From positions 1-64,000 of the forward strand of contig JBLDXI010000049.1 of the NCBI GenBank assembly GCA_047495785.1: a DNA stretch of 64,000 bases, written 5' to 3'. The notes below the pieces were generated by a model. That model saw only the letters and a program-made list of their open reading frames with translations, searched no databases and was not told the origin of the DNA. Positions 1-10,751 of this stretch are shown here, in pieces. This DNA is from Lepidodermella squamata (taxonomy: Eukaryota > Gastrotricha). The translations under genes and the position numbers were made by a program. The stretch's first letter is position 1. Each line of letters opens with the position of its first letter.

Positions 1-1
1 C

Positions 2-2291
2 AAAGTTATATTTTAAGGTGGATCTTTTATTTTTTTTATTTCTCAAGTATTTTTATTTTCCGTTTTTTTTCAAATTCAGCTCATCGAAACCGGCAATAAC
101 TTGGCTCATCATCGCGTCGTTGCTTTCATCATGAAATCAGCAATGTTAGGCCTCTATTATTGCTATCCAAAAATCAGCGAAAACAAAAAATCCAGCAATA
201 GATGTTTTGTTCCAGTTCGATGTCCAAGTTGCAGCAAAACATATCTATCTATGTTGAGTGTTTATTGTCTCATGTCATGGGGGAGCTTAAACGAAGACAG
301 GTGTTTCTTGATACAATTTATTCAGAAAATCAGCTGAAATCACAATGAGCCTTAAATATCACTCAAATTGCGCGGTTTTTGCACTCAATGAAGCTGAAAA
401 TGAGCGCGGTTAATCCCGAATCCATATTCCGGATGTCCGTAACGAAGTCACACTTTTAAAGTCCGATGAATAAGCTCGTTTCCTTGGCTGTGCGCTTTCA
501 AATATAATAGCGTGACCGAGACGGGCTATATTTGGCCGTTTTTCCGCACTCAATGACCCCCTCTTGAGCTTTTCAATATATTCGCACTCCAATCCAGGAC
601 AATAAATTTCCTTGAAATTTCCCAATAATTTCCAAAGCGCATTTTATGACTGAAAAATGTATTCTAATGTGACTGAAATATACTATTGTTATTAATTCTT
701 TTGAGTATTGATACTCAAGAAAATTGATACTGTTTAAACAATTGGTTGATTGTTTATTTTAATCACCCAACTACCACAGCCAGTATAATCGTCACGGTAA
801 AAAACGGACATGGGGCTAATTTATCAACTTGAACAATGAGATATGAGAGCGCAAAATTGTAAGCCGACCCGCTTATTTTTCGCGATAAATAATATAAATT
901 TGCTAGAAGAAAATCCGAATACGACAACAACAATTTACGGGCACGGATATTTTATTATTTTTTTTTAATGGAGCATGCATACTATTTTTTCCCGATGAGT
1001 TTGCCAAAGATTGCTTGCAAATTTTTTAATTTTCTATAGCTTTTTATGAGGTAAAATTAAGATGAAAGTTATCGACGATTCAATTTCTAATTCGTCGAAA
1101 AATCTCAGCCTTGGGTGCATGACATAGCCGAAAATGATAATGGTCGATGTTGAGTCGTCACGTGACAATGTCATGCACCCAAGGCTGAGATTTTTCGACG
1201 AATTAGAAATTGAATCGTCGATAACTTTCATCTTAATTTTACCTCATAAAAAGCTATAGAAAATTAAAAAATTTGCAAGCAATCTTTGGCAAACTCATCG
1301 GGAAAAAATAGTATGCATGCTCCATTAAAAAAAAATAATAAAATATCCGTGCCCGTAAATTGTTGTTGTCGTATTCGGATTTTCTTCTAGCAAATTTATA
1401 TTATTTATCGCGAAAAATAAGCGGGTCGGCTTACAATTTTGCGCTCTCATATCTCATTGTTCAAGTTGATAAATTAGCCCCATGTCCGTTTTTTACCGTG
1501 ACGATTATACTGGCTGTGGTAGTTGGGTGATTAAAATAAACAATCAACCAATTGTTTAAACAGTATCAATTTTCTTGAGTATCAATACTCAAAAGAATTA
1601 ATAACAATAGTATATTTCAGTCACATTAGAATACATTTTTCAGTCATAAAATGCGCTTTGGAAATTATTGGGAAATTTCAAGGAAATTTATTGTCCTGGA
1701 TTGGAGTGCGAATATATTGAAAAGCTCAAGAGGGGGTCATTGAGTGCGGAAAAACGGCCAAATATAGCCCGTCTCGGTCACGCTATTATATTTGAAAGCG
1801 CACAGCCAAGGAAACGAGCTTATTCATCGGACTTTAAAAGTGTGACTTCGTTACGGACATCCGGAATATGGATTCGGGATTAACCGCGCTCATTTTCAGC
1901 TTCATTGAGTGCAAAAACCGCGCAATTTGAGTGATATTTAAGGCTCATTGTGATTTCAGCTGATTTTCTGAATAAATTGTATCAAGAAACACCTGTCTTC
2001 GTTTAAGCTCCCCCATGACATGAGACAATAAACACTCAACATAGATAGATATGTTTTGCTGCAACTTGGACATCGAACTGGAACAAAACATCTATTGCTG
2101 GATTTTTTGTTTTCGCTGATTTTTGGATAGCAATAATAGAGGCCTAACATTGCTGATTTCATGATGAAAGCAACGACGCGATGATGAGCCAAGTTATTGC
2201 CGGTTTCGATGAGCTGAATTTGAAAAAAAACGGAAAATAAAAATACTTGAGAAATAAAAAAAATAAAAGATCCACCTTAAAATATAACTTT
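2..2291. repeat. Perfect long inverted repeat, 1,124-bp arms
   Basis: The arm 2-1125 is the reverse complement of 1168-2291, with a 42-base spacer (1126-1167). I compared several stretches and found no mismatch, including homopolymer runs such as the nine-T run near 957. Base 1 no longer pairs with base 2292, so the repeat stops almost exactly at the window edge. I see no convincing gene in either arm; the short reading frames are simply duplicated on opposite strands. Either this is a foldback structure in the genome or, more likely, a palindromic artefact at the end of an assembled contig. Confidence 0.95.
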
Positions 2292-2398
2292 ATTGCAATT
2301 TTTTATTTCGCAGTTTCTTCGACTTTGCTTTTGCTGCTCAAATCTCACGCTCACGTTGCCGTCGTATTTTGCGTTTTCAATCATTTCTGCCCGTCAAT

Positions 2399-3823
2399 AT
2401 GCAAAACTCGGTTAATGTAACTGCTGAAAACAGCACTGCGACTACGACGGTGACCTCGGCACCGGCGGCTGTTGAGGACCGCGACGACTTTGAGCCGAAA
2501 ACCGACCTCAACACGATGCTCTTCACCGAGGTCTACCGCCCGCCGGCGCAGTTTGTGCGCGGTGAGAACTTTTACGCGCAGCACACCTTCTCGAGCCCGG
2601 ACGTCGAGCGTTTCGTCCGTCGCCACATCAAACTCACAAACGCCTATTCGAAAGGTAAAAAATGACGATTTTCCTACATTTCGAACCTGTAATTAAGATT
2701 GGAACTAGCAGGCTCGTTGGGTTCTCTGATCATTTTCCTGAAATTACCGGGAGAAATAAGACATTTTCAATCAGATACTATGGGTTCTCATTAGGGAAAA
2801 TCGATAATTTTTTAATTAATTGGGGACTTGACCGATGAGTAAACAGCGCTAATTTCTGTTTCTGTCAATTTATTTCCAATTTTTTTCTAACTTTGATAAT
2901 AATTATGGCATGCAAGCTCAATTTTCCGTTTCGGGACCAAAGCCATACATAATTTTTCAAACTGGTGCTGTTTTTTTTAATTAATTCTAAATTCGATTAA
3001 ATCCCCGATAACTAATCGTAGATTAGACGGATAATTCAATGCGGGGAATACGAATCATTCATATAAAGTAATATTTTTCAGAAATTGGTAAATGGGATTT
3101 GGAGACAATTGAGACGCAAATTTTCCGCTACGGTTCGGCGATGGTCAACAGCGAGCAGGGTGGTGCGATTGTCTTCGGCGTTTCGGAAGAACGAGATGGC
3201 GATAAAGGTGGCACGGTTAAGGGCTGTCGAATCAGCAAAGAGGAAAAACTTCGAGCATGGAACGAATACATCAATGACGCTCTGGCTGAACTCGAGGCCT
3301 TTGACAGCACTGAAACTGGTCAGGTCAACAAAAACGTCGAGGTAAATAATACGAAAACGCGCTTGAATTCGGAAACACTTTTTATTTATTATTTCAGGTT
3401 CAAATTAAAATGTTCGATATTGTCAACGCTCCGGAGGATCAGGATCAAATCGAAGACGCGCGAATGGTGTTGGTTTTCGTGTTTTTCATCCCGAAGAAGC
3501 CTGAGAGCTCTAGTGAGATCAACTTCGTCGGCGCCCCGCATCCTGATGGATCGCTTCACGTTTACCTGCCATTGGATGATTACAAGAAGTACGAGGCAGG
3601 TGAGAAATCGACGCAAGGGCGTGGATTTGAAACGAAGGGACCGTTGACAACTGGCCAGATTCGTCGCATTCTCCACGAGAAGAAAAACCGATTTGATGAT
3701 GAGAATTTGTCAGCGATTCAGAAGAGCATGAAGTGCTGGTATTGCACGCCGCGATCTTACAAGCCAGGTCAAGATGAAGATAGCTTGCCTCGCAACTCAG
3801 GCAAACAGCGAAAGTCTGCTTAA
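2399..3823 (+). CDS. Schlafen AlbA_2-like protein, three exons
   Basis: Exons 2399-2654, 3082-3341 and 3398-3823 join in frame to 313 residues. The introns are GT..AG (acceptors TTTTCAG and ATTTCAG). The start is the first ATG in frame; an upstream TTG is not needed. Residues about 95-220 resemble the Schlafen AlbA_2 fold: a segment NSEQGGAIVFGVSE, like the family's 'AN..GG.I.fGV' core, followed by a glycine turn (VKGCRISKEEK) and a helix. The N-terminal 35 residues are low-complexity (Thr/Ala rich). In nematodes such proteins include RNA-processing nucleases of the piRNA pathway (TOFU-1/2, SLFL-3/4), but many others are uncharacterised, so the function here is open. A polyadenylation signal AATAAA lies at 3887-3892, 64 bp after the stop. 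The gene converges with the snoRNA host gene on the other strand. The family call is moderate; the exon model is strong. Confidence 0.7.
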
Positions 3824-4178
3824 ATAATTGAGAGAAAGCTTGAAGAAACCGATAAAACAAACCTCGACTAAAATTCGTTTTCATCCAATAAATTACATGT
3901 TACGTAAAAACGAGTTCTCAGTTCTCCGATTTGAAACAAAAAATAAGGTCTCGTCATATTCATAAGATTTATTGCGGATGAGCGATAGATAAATTAAACT
4001 GAATGAAAGCTCGATAAGTTTTTCAATGACGACAATTTCACTTGAAGAGATTGTGTTGAGAGCATACTTCGTAGTTAGCTTTTGGTTCTCGTAAACAGCT
4101 CAGCCGCGGAGATCTGGAGAACGGAAAAAGTAAAATCAGCAATGCTCTATTAAAAGCAATATGTAGCTCAGTCAAGAG

Positions 4179-4255
4179 CACAATCAGTAAGACTAATCTG
4201 CTAATCAAAGTAATCATAATCGTCGCAGAAGTTCATCATGAAATCATCACAGAGG
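4179..4255 (-). ncRNA. C/D box snoRNA, copy C
   Basis: Minus strand: C box GTGATGA (complement of 4244-4250), D box CTGA (complement of 4184-4187). The guide GATTAGTCTTA has one change next to the D box relative to copies A and B; ten pairs to AAAGACTAATC remain. It lies in intron 3 of the host gene, with the D box about 69 nt before the acceptor at 4114. The three copies are about 290-300 bp apart, so they probably arose by tandem duplication of exon-intron units. Confidence 0.72.
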
Positions 4256-4483
4256 AGCGCAAAATATTAAATCTTACCATAGAGATCCATTTTTCATCCT
4301 TGATTGATTGACTGTTATCGTCTGCCGATAAGCTTCCAAATCAGAAGATGAGATTCGCAAAGTATAGTTCGCGCATATGTCAGGACTGCGTTTTCCTGGC
4401 AGAGATTCCAAATCTGAAATAAATGCAATCAATTATTCAGAGATCGATGCTGAGCCAATAGTGGGATATCGAGAAACAAAGAT

Positions 4484-4552
4484 GTAAATCAGAAAGACTA
4501 ATCATACTAATCATTAAGATCATAATCGTCGCAGCAGTTTTCATCATCAAAA
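4484..4552 (-). ncRNA. C/D box snoRNA, copy B
   Basis: Minus strand: C box ATGATGA (complement of 4541-4547), D box CTGA (complement of 4489-4492), guide GATTAGTCTTT just before the D box. It shares with copies A and C an internal segment CTGCGAC followed by an ATTATGAT-like stretch, perhaps a degenerate D'/C' pair. It lies in intron 2 of the host gene, about 74 nt from the 3' splice site. The guide predicts the same LSU rRNA target, AAAGACTAATC, as copy A. Confidence 0.75.
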
Positions 4553-4761
4553 GCAGTAGGAGCAAGAGCGGCATACAGCCAATCATTCAGACGCTTGGAA
4601 GGGGTAAAAACTTACTCGGCAAGACGTGAACAAATAAACAACTCGAGAACGTGTTCGTGGATCAAAGAGGCAGCATCCAAACCTGAAAAATATACATCAG
4701 CATCATAAACGGGAATGAAAAATGAAGCAGTCTTAAACTCTGAAAACTAGTTCTAAACAAG

Positions 4762-4831
4762 TGTATTCAGAAAGACTAATCAACTATTAATCATAAGTTT
4801 TCATTGTCGCAGCTGTGTTTCATCATTTGAG
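4762..4831 (-). ncRNA. C/D box snoRNA, copy A
   Basis: Minus strand: C box ATGATGA (complement of 4820-4826) and D box CTGA (complement of 4767-4770), about 60 nt apart. The guide next to the D box, TTGATTAGTCTTT, can pair with the highly conserved large-subunit rRNA stretch AAAGACTAATCGA (one G-U pair). By the D-box plus five rule, the predicted 2'-O-methylation falls on the A after the G in AAAGAC. The D box sits about 83 nt before the 3' splice site of intron 1, the spacing usual for intronic snoRNAs. No clear terminal stem is seen. Confidence 0.75.
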
Positions 4832-5524
4832 TTTAAATCAAGAAGAAAAAGAACATGATAATATGTATTACCTTCCATTTATGATTGCCTCGTAGATTTC
4901 AGGTAGTGAATTGAAAATATCGCATGGTTTCTCGCGATTCAGGGATGCAGTCACTACTATTCTTAGTAGAAAGTGGACACAATCACTCACTGAGAGAAGC
5001 GAAAGCCCCCACGGAATTAGCCCAAAATCATGGCTGAGTGTGATAGTCAATCGATAACATCCAGCCCAGCAGAATATAAATGTGGGATAAGGCTCAGATA
5101 AAAAAACTACGAAACTTGAGTTGTGATGTTCAAAGCGTGGTGGAGAAAACAAGCCTGCTCAAGCTTCAGAACACGTGGGGGAGCAAGGAGCGCGCGCAGA
5201 CCTCACGTCAAGAACGTCGGGGCATTTATTTTTATTACAAAAACATTACTAATAACAAAGTTTAATAATTTTTATATGGCGAAACAAAGTTCTGAAATCA
5301 GTTATAACCGTGGTAAATTTATTCGGTGACGACATGTTTTTTTTGGCGACGAACAAGCTCTTGACAACGTTTCTACATGGCCTCCTGACATAAAAAAATT
5401 GCGTTAGAGCAATGTGGCTCAGAGTTAATCGATGGGATTGATAAACCAGCTCAGGATTACATTACATGAATTACAGGCGATGCTATAGACTCTGCATCCT
5501 CGTCATTCTCCTATCCAAACTTGT

Positions 5525-8028
5525 TTACTGGTCGCATGGAACAAGGTGGGTTTTCACACTCTTTGCTAGCGGGAACAAGTGCATAGTCAGAAAAACCATA
5601 CCCGTGATGACCAGAGACGTTGCTGCCGAGGCTATCGTGATATGCGCAGGGTTTACCGAGAAAAATGTCCAAGTTATTCCAGCGCTGGCGTAAATAATAA
5701 GGCCGATTCCGTAGCCAAGGAATCTCAATGGCTGAATCGCTAAATCACCTTGCTCATCAAAATTCTTCAGCCGAAAGCTATAGAATGCTGAACGGAGAAA
5801 TACCAGGGTATAAATTGAAATTAATGCAATCGGTATGCCGAAACGAGCATCATTTGAACCTGTGAATTTACAACTGCTCGCATAAAACTGATACTGCAAG
5901 CTGCGGTCATAATTAGGTTGCAAGAACCGAGTGTAGAACGGACTCAATTCAAGTGGTGAAAGAGCCAGCATTAAGCCAACTAGCAATGCTTGAGATGCTG
6001 TATAGATAGCAACACACAGAAAAGCCAGCTTTTGTTTCCTAAGCAATTTGTTTGTATCAACCTTGACTCGAGAGATTGATCGTCCAAGCCCGGACTGGGA
6101 TGACGATAGATTGAGGCGCACGAAACGAGTGGATGTTGATTTTCTGCTCACTGATTTAGATGCCTTCTGTTCCCAGAGAGCGGAGGAATATAAAACGTGT
6201 AATTTCGCCAAAATTGAAGAGGCAAGAAATGTAAAACCAGTTACCAGGAACACAGATGCCGCGTAGCAATATACTGATGCGAAATATCCCGAAGCTGGTA
6301 ACAGCAATACACCTATCAACATTAGGCATCGCCCAGCCGTCATGGAGAAGCCCAGATAGTCGGATTTCTTCGCTTTCAACAAATAGATTGTTACGCTGAA
6401 TTCGGCAGCTAAGAGCGGGCCGGCTAATACCTTTAGCACAACCTCCGTTTCGAAATTGATAATTGGTTCAGCGACATAAATTATCTGCAATGAATCTGGG
6501 GGCCGTTGAGAGTTCCAAGTTCTCCAAATTATTGGATTCAGACCAAACTTGAGTTTACTTTGGGCGGATTTCAAAGAGCTGTCGTAAACGGCGATAGGCA
6601 CAGGTGCGAAATCAGAGCATGCTTTGCATTTCAACTGATTTTGGAAAAAGCCAGTTTTCCCAACTCGAGAGTTCAAGCCATGACCAATTAGATCTGAGCC
6701 TATCGATTTGAAGCGAATTTTCTCCAACACGCCTATAAGAATAGACCTAACATAAGCCCCATTGTTGCGGAAATTTGGAGAGTCAGTAGTCCAATTGCTT
6801 AACGACTGCCCTGACGACCTCAAAATTTTATCGACCCGGTCTAGAGCAAGCATTGCCGTGACTTGTTGTGTGTAGCAAGCCCCGCGGATGGCGTACCACG
6901 TAAGTCCTAGCGACTCCGGATTATCTATGCTGGATGTCAAATATGCATCATAATCCCTGCCAGAAATTCCAAACTCGTCTTTGAAATCTGGATCCAGTCT
7001 GTAAGGTGCACCATAATAAAAATAGATGACGCTAGCCTGAATTTCACGCAACATCTGATCGGTACAATTATCGAGACGAAACCATGTATCTGCTGGAAAA
7101 TAAGCCGCTCCAAACATTATAAACACGTATTCTGGACCAACAACACCTTGATGATGCAATGCACATGCTAAACAAGATCCGAAATTAGTGTTCATCATGA
7201 TGATCCGCGCTTGGCTCTTAGCAATTTCACTGGCTACTTCCTCGTAATATTCCGGTAGGGGCAAATTCGGCCGGTCGGGCATTTTTAATTTGGTCCGGCC
7301 AATTAAGCTGATGTTTTGCTGCGCGAGATGGAAGAGGAGAGTTGTCTCATACTGAAATACAAACCTATCTTATCGAGTAGTTGTAGATCTTAAAATTCTA
7401 CCTCTGACCACCATTCCGCTCCATCTGTCATTAAGAACAGCTTGCTCCAACCCTGACTGCTAATGAAATGCGGTACAGCTTCCATAACAGATTCTAGAGA
7501 CGGTAACAGTGAGAAGAAAGAATTGAACAGCTTTCGATTCGTGTAATGGGCCATTGTGTCACTCAATTCCGAAATGGATACGAAGTTGTAAAGCGGCAAA
7601 TAAGCGGCTGTGAACGCATTTCCGTCGCACATGGGCCCAGTCATCAGAGGCACGGTCTTCGTTAGATTTTCTGCCCTTTGATTCCGCCGCCCCGTAGAGC
7701 TTGAAACAAGGCTGTTTAGCACTCCAGTCGTAAGCCTAACAGAAGTCTCGTAGTCGCACTCGTCGTCATACATCGCAACTGACATATCATAATCTGTCAA
7801 GATCGAGAGATTTCTTGCCCGTTCAAGAGCTAATTTGACGCCCTCTGTGCAAACGGGCCCAAGTCCGAGAAAGCCACTGTAAACTTGAACGCTTGTCATT
7901 GTCAACTCTGTCAGGTTTCTGGATGGATCTTTCGGTAATCTTACGATTTCGGGCATCGGAAGATTCAGCGGTAACTTCGCACCAGCTGACATCACCCAGA
8001 CCGCAGATATAAGGGTTAATAGTTTCAT
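5525..8028 (-). CDS. GABA-B-like class C GPCR
   Basis: Two exons, 8028-7402 and 7351-5525, join in phase 0 (donor GAG|GTAGAA, acceptor GTATTTCAG) to 817 residues. A signal peptide (MKLLTLISAVWVMSAGA) leads into a long extracellular part resembling the periplasmic-binding-protein-like ligand domain of class C receptors and natriuretic receptors: YDDECDYETSV is like the family's 'DS.CD...' segment, followed by a 'SNRK.F..FF' type strand (TNRKLFNSFF) and a 'GW.K' strand. Several hydrophobic segments follow from about residue 500, with a basic intracellular loop (SVSRKSTSTR). It is a paralogue of the gene at 38033-41041 by architecture. The start is 248 bp from the 3' end of the next receptor gene upstream on the same strand. 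The ligand is unknown; GABA is only suggested by family. Confidence 0.78.
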
Positions 8029-8275
8029 GCTTCAAAATACGAGTTTTGATCGAACTTTCGAGATTAAAAGAGCAATTTTCTTGCTGCCTTTGGCTGTTTG
8101 AGACAGGTAATCAAGATCGCGAAAATTGCTTCTTACAAATTGACGTAGACTATATTCCAATTAGAAAATTGGCTTGAAACTTGATCTAGGTTGTCTTTAT
8201 CACGCACAAACAAAAATTACGAATGATGGACTTTTTTTATTTCAAATGACAGAAACTGAAGACATTTCGAAGCCA

Positions 8276-10273
8276 TTAATGAGTGGAATAATCATGGTAG
8301 CTTCTGGTCGGAGCTGATTTCCTCTTTTGAAGCGCATCATCTCTTCGACTACGACAGCAAGGAAAGAGACGACAGAAAGCGAGCCGCAAATCGGCGCTGA
8401 ATAGCGTGTACAAAATAGGATTTAAGGCGCTGTTGCAAAATCCAAGCCAAGAAAACGCCCGTGATGCATCCTGCGAAACTTGGCACGATGCCAAATCGTC
8501 GCTTGATGCGACGTATAAGCACATCCAATTGATAAGATGGGCACAAAACGACGGGCAGCGGCACATGAAATACAACATTAGAATCGTGATGAGGATTATC
8601 GACGATTTTCGATCTTTCAGCATGGCTGAGGATGATTTTATCTTGCTTCTCACAACAGATGTTATCGTGACAGATCGGCGCAGTTTCGAAGTCGCAGATT
8701 CAAACTCTTGCCCGATCAGCTCAATGTCGATTTCAGAGTTATTTCGGGATGAGTACAAGCTTTTTGTCACAGAATCTTCTAGTGTTTGTGACATTGTCGT
8801 TGAATTACTATAAGTTTTCGTCGTCGCTCTATTCGGTTTGGAAATGAGCTGTTTTTGGAAGGAGCCAGTTCGAACTGCCTCATTATTCTTTAAATGAAAG
8901 TTGGTTGATTGCGTTGTTGTGTCTGATTCGGTTCGGCTCAAGTTATTTTTCCCGGTGTTTATCAAACCAGCCGCTATCATGGTTTTGCAGATGACGGAAG
9001 CTGAATTTTCACCCTCATCCAGCTCGCTTCGACGCTTTCTGAACGTCGACGAATGTCTGCGACGTATCGATTTTCGGTTGGCGACTTTTCGCAACGTCAT
9101 CAAAATGGACACGTACAGATATATTACGAATGCACTGGGCAAGAAGAAGGAAAACGCAGAAGAGTAGAACAAGTAGGGCAGATTCGTAATCTGGCATGTC
9201 CCAACTGGTTGGCTGACGTCATTCACTGGAAAATCATACAATTTGATCAAAGGATTAATATGTGTCGCTCTAATTTATTGACTTGTACATTTAAATAAAA
9301 AGTCAACGGGTCACTGATTTTGGCATTTTGGGACTGTCTGGCGCAATATCCGAAAAGGAAAAATCCAGCTTAAAAATGTGAATTTTCATTCCCGTGCATT
9401 TTTGCGCCCTAAAAACTTGAAGCAGCCCAGAAGAGAAGAAAGTGATGATTCATATACTAATCACATCGGTGTGTGATGTCTCCGCGTAATCCCTACTAAA
9501 AGCGGAGTTCCTGCCCGTGGAAAAATGTGTGGCTGAAATGAGGATTAACTTCAGAAGATGATCAATGAAGATTCACTGCCTACTGAAACGTAGGGGCTCA
9601 GAACAAATTTTAGAAAGCTTGGAATCCTAAGTGAAATTTAAAATGTTAGAAGCTCACCCAAAAGTATAGGAATAGAAAGCGCAATCGAAAATATCCAAAC
9701 ACAGCTTATCGGCAGACCGATTGCTAGCCAGGGTCGATTCATCGTGTTGATATTTGAGAATTCGAACGGCTTTCGAACCGCGAGGTATCTGATGTAAGCT
9801 ATTGCCGCGGAGCCTAAAATCGAGGCTATCGACGCAATTTGCCCGATGACGAGCCAGGCGTAGCACAGCTCACGGTCCAGCATCCAAGGTCGGCCGTAAA
9901 TTTCGATGTAAGCTTCGAGTGGGATTATCAAAACGCCGACTATCAGATCGGCAAATGCGAGGGATGCGAGGAAGCAGTTGGCTGCTGTTTTCAAGGATCT
10001 GTCGAAGGATACTACTAGAACGACAAGGCAATTGCCAGCTACGGTAACTGAGCCGAAAATTCCGAGTACGACGAACAGCACGATTTGTATCATAGTTAAT
10101 TCTAATGAGTTATGTGGACGATTGCTGCCAGCAGTTGTATTGTGTGAAATTGAAGTTCGCAATGTGAAGAGGTCTGAGGAACTGATCATGCCGTTATCAG
10201 GCGAGTTTTGGCTCGTGAACGGCGCGTAGTGAAACTTAATGAATTCAATATCGGGCATTTGTTCTAAATTCAA
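8276..10273 (-). CDS. Divergent aminergic-type class A GPCR, orphan
   Basis: Exons 10273-9658 and 9225-8276 join through a split Val codon (donor G|GTGAGC, acceptor TTTTCCAG) to 521 residues. Seven-helix landmarks are present: GNxxV in TM1 (N81), LAFAD in TM2 (D109), Cys137 before TM3, the TM5 serines in YSSAFSFF, and NPILY (474-478) in TM7. Intracellular loop 3 is about 160 residues, Ser/Thr rich. It is closest to the D2-like gene just upstream. Unusual: the TM3 aspartate that binds the amine (3.32) is Gly144, DRY is IRY (161-163), and the TM6 toggle Trp (CWCP) is Arg428 (CRCP). It is therefore unlikely to bind amines classically. A minus-strand AATAAA lies at 8236-8241. It could be an orphan receptor or one decaying slowly; the frame is fully open. 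Confidence 0.8.
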
Positions 10274-10751
10274 TTAAAAAAATCGGGTAAAATGGGCAAT
10301 GTTCATGTCAGTAACCGAAATAAAACACGTGAATTTAAATGACCTGTCTGTTTTGTTTAAAAATTAATCAAGCGTGACGCAAACTTAGGCTAATGAGTAT
10401 TCGGGACTGAAAGTGCGCTATACTTTTCGGGTTAGCCCGAAGCCCTACCGCATTCGCGTAGCTTAAGGGTGCGGAAGTAATCCTCTTAAACTTGCAATCA
10501 AACGGGATTTTTGCGATGTATCACCGAAATCTGTCGTTTTATTCGATAAAATTTGTTAGAAACACAGACAAGAATAAAATTACTGTCGCATCGAGTTCGC
10601 GAGATCAAGAAAAAATATAATATAACAAGAAGAAAATGATTCTATTTTTGTAAGCACAAGAATGTTTTAATCAGCAAAGAAGTTTATTTATATTGCAAGC
10701 GTAGAAGAAGCGAGTAGGAGGAGCTTGGAATCCAGGTTTTTGTATGATTCA
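10274..10751. other. Intergenic gap between two receptor genes
   Basis: This 478-bp stretch holds the 3' end of the D2-like gene (minus-strand AATAAA near 10683-10690) and presumably the promoter of the orphan receptor. I see no further gene in it. Confidence 0.5.

Larger units (their letters stand above)
3955..5152 (-). ncRNA. Putative non-coding snoRNA host gene, four exons
   Basis: On the minus strand I see exon ends at 4872 (donor AAG|GTAATA), exon 4682-4616, exon 4413-4278 and a last exon from 4113 to about 3955, with AATAAA (complement of 3968-3973). Splice sites are good (TTTTCAG, TTATTTCAG, TTCTCCAG acceptors; A|GTAAGT donor). The exons do not share one open reading frame: joining them in the only frame open in exon 1 hits a stop in exon 3. 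Each of the three introns instead carries a related C/D box snoRNA. That is the layout of UHG/GAS5-type host genes, where spliced exons are by-products. The 5' end is not defined; a 94-residue open frame (4868-5152) in exon 1 could be coding, so a protein role is not excluded. Confidence 0.55.

Noticed and set aside
1-60. Possible telomere or chromosome end
   Set aside because: No short tandem telomeric repeat such as TTAGGC is present at the window start.
101-2192. Paired open frames of 78 and 71 codons in both arms of the palindrome
   Set aside because: They are mirror copies created by the inverted repeat, with no motif, signal peptide or splice support.
4868-5152. 94-residue open frame in exon 1 of the snoRNA host as a protein gene
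   Set aside because: It does not continue in frame through the following exons; kept only as an alternative.
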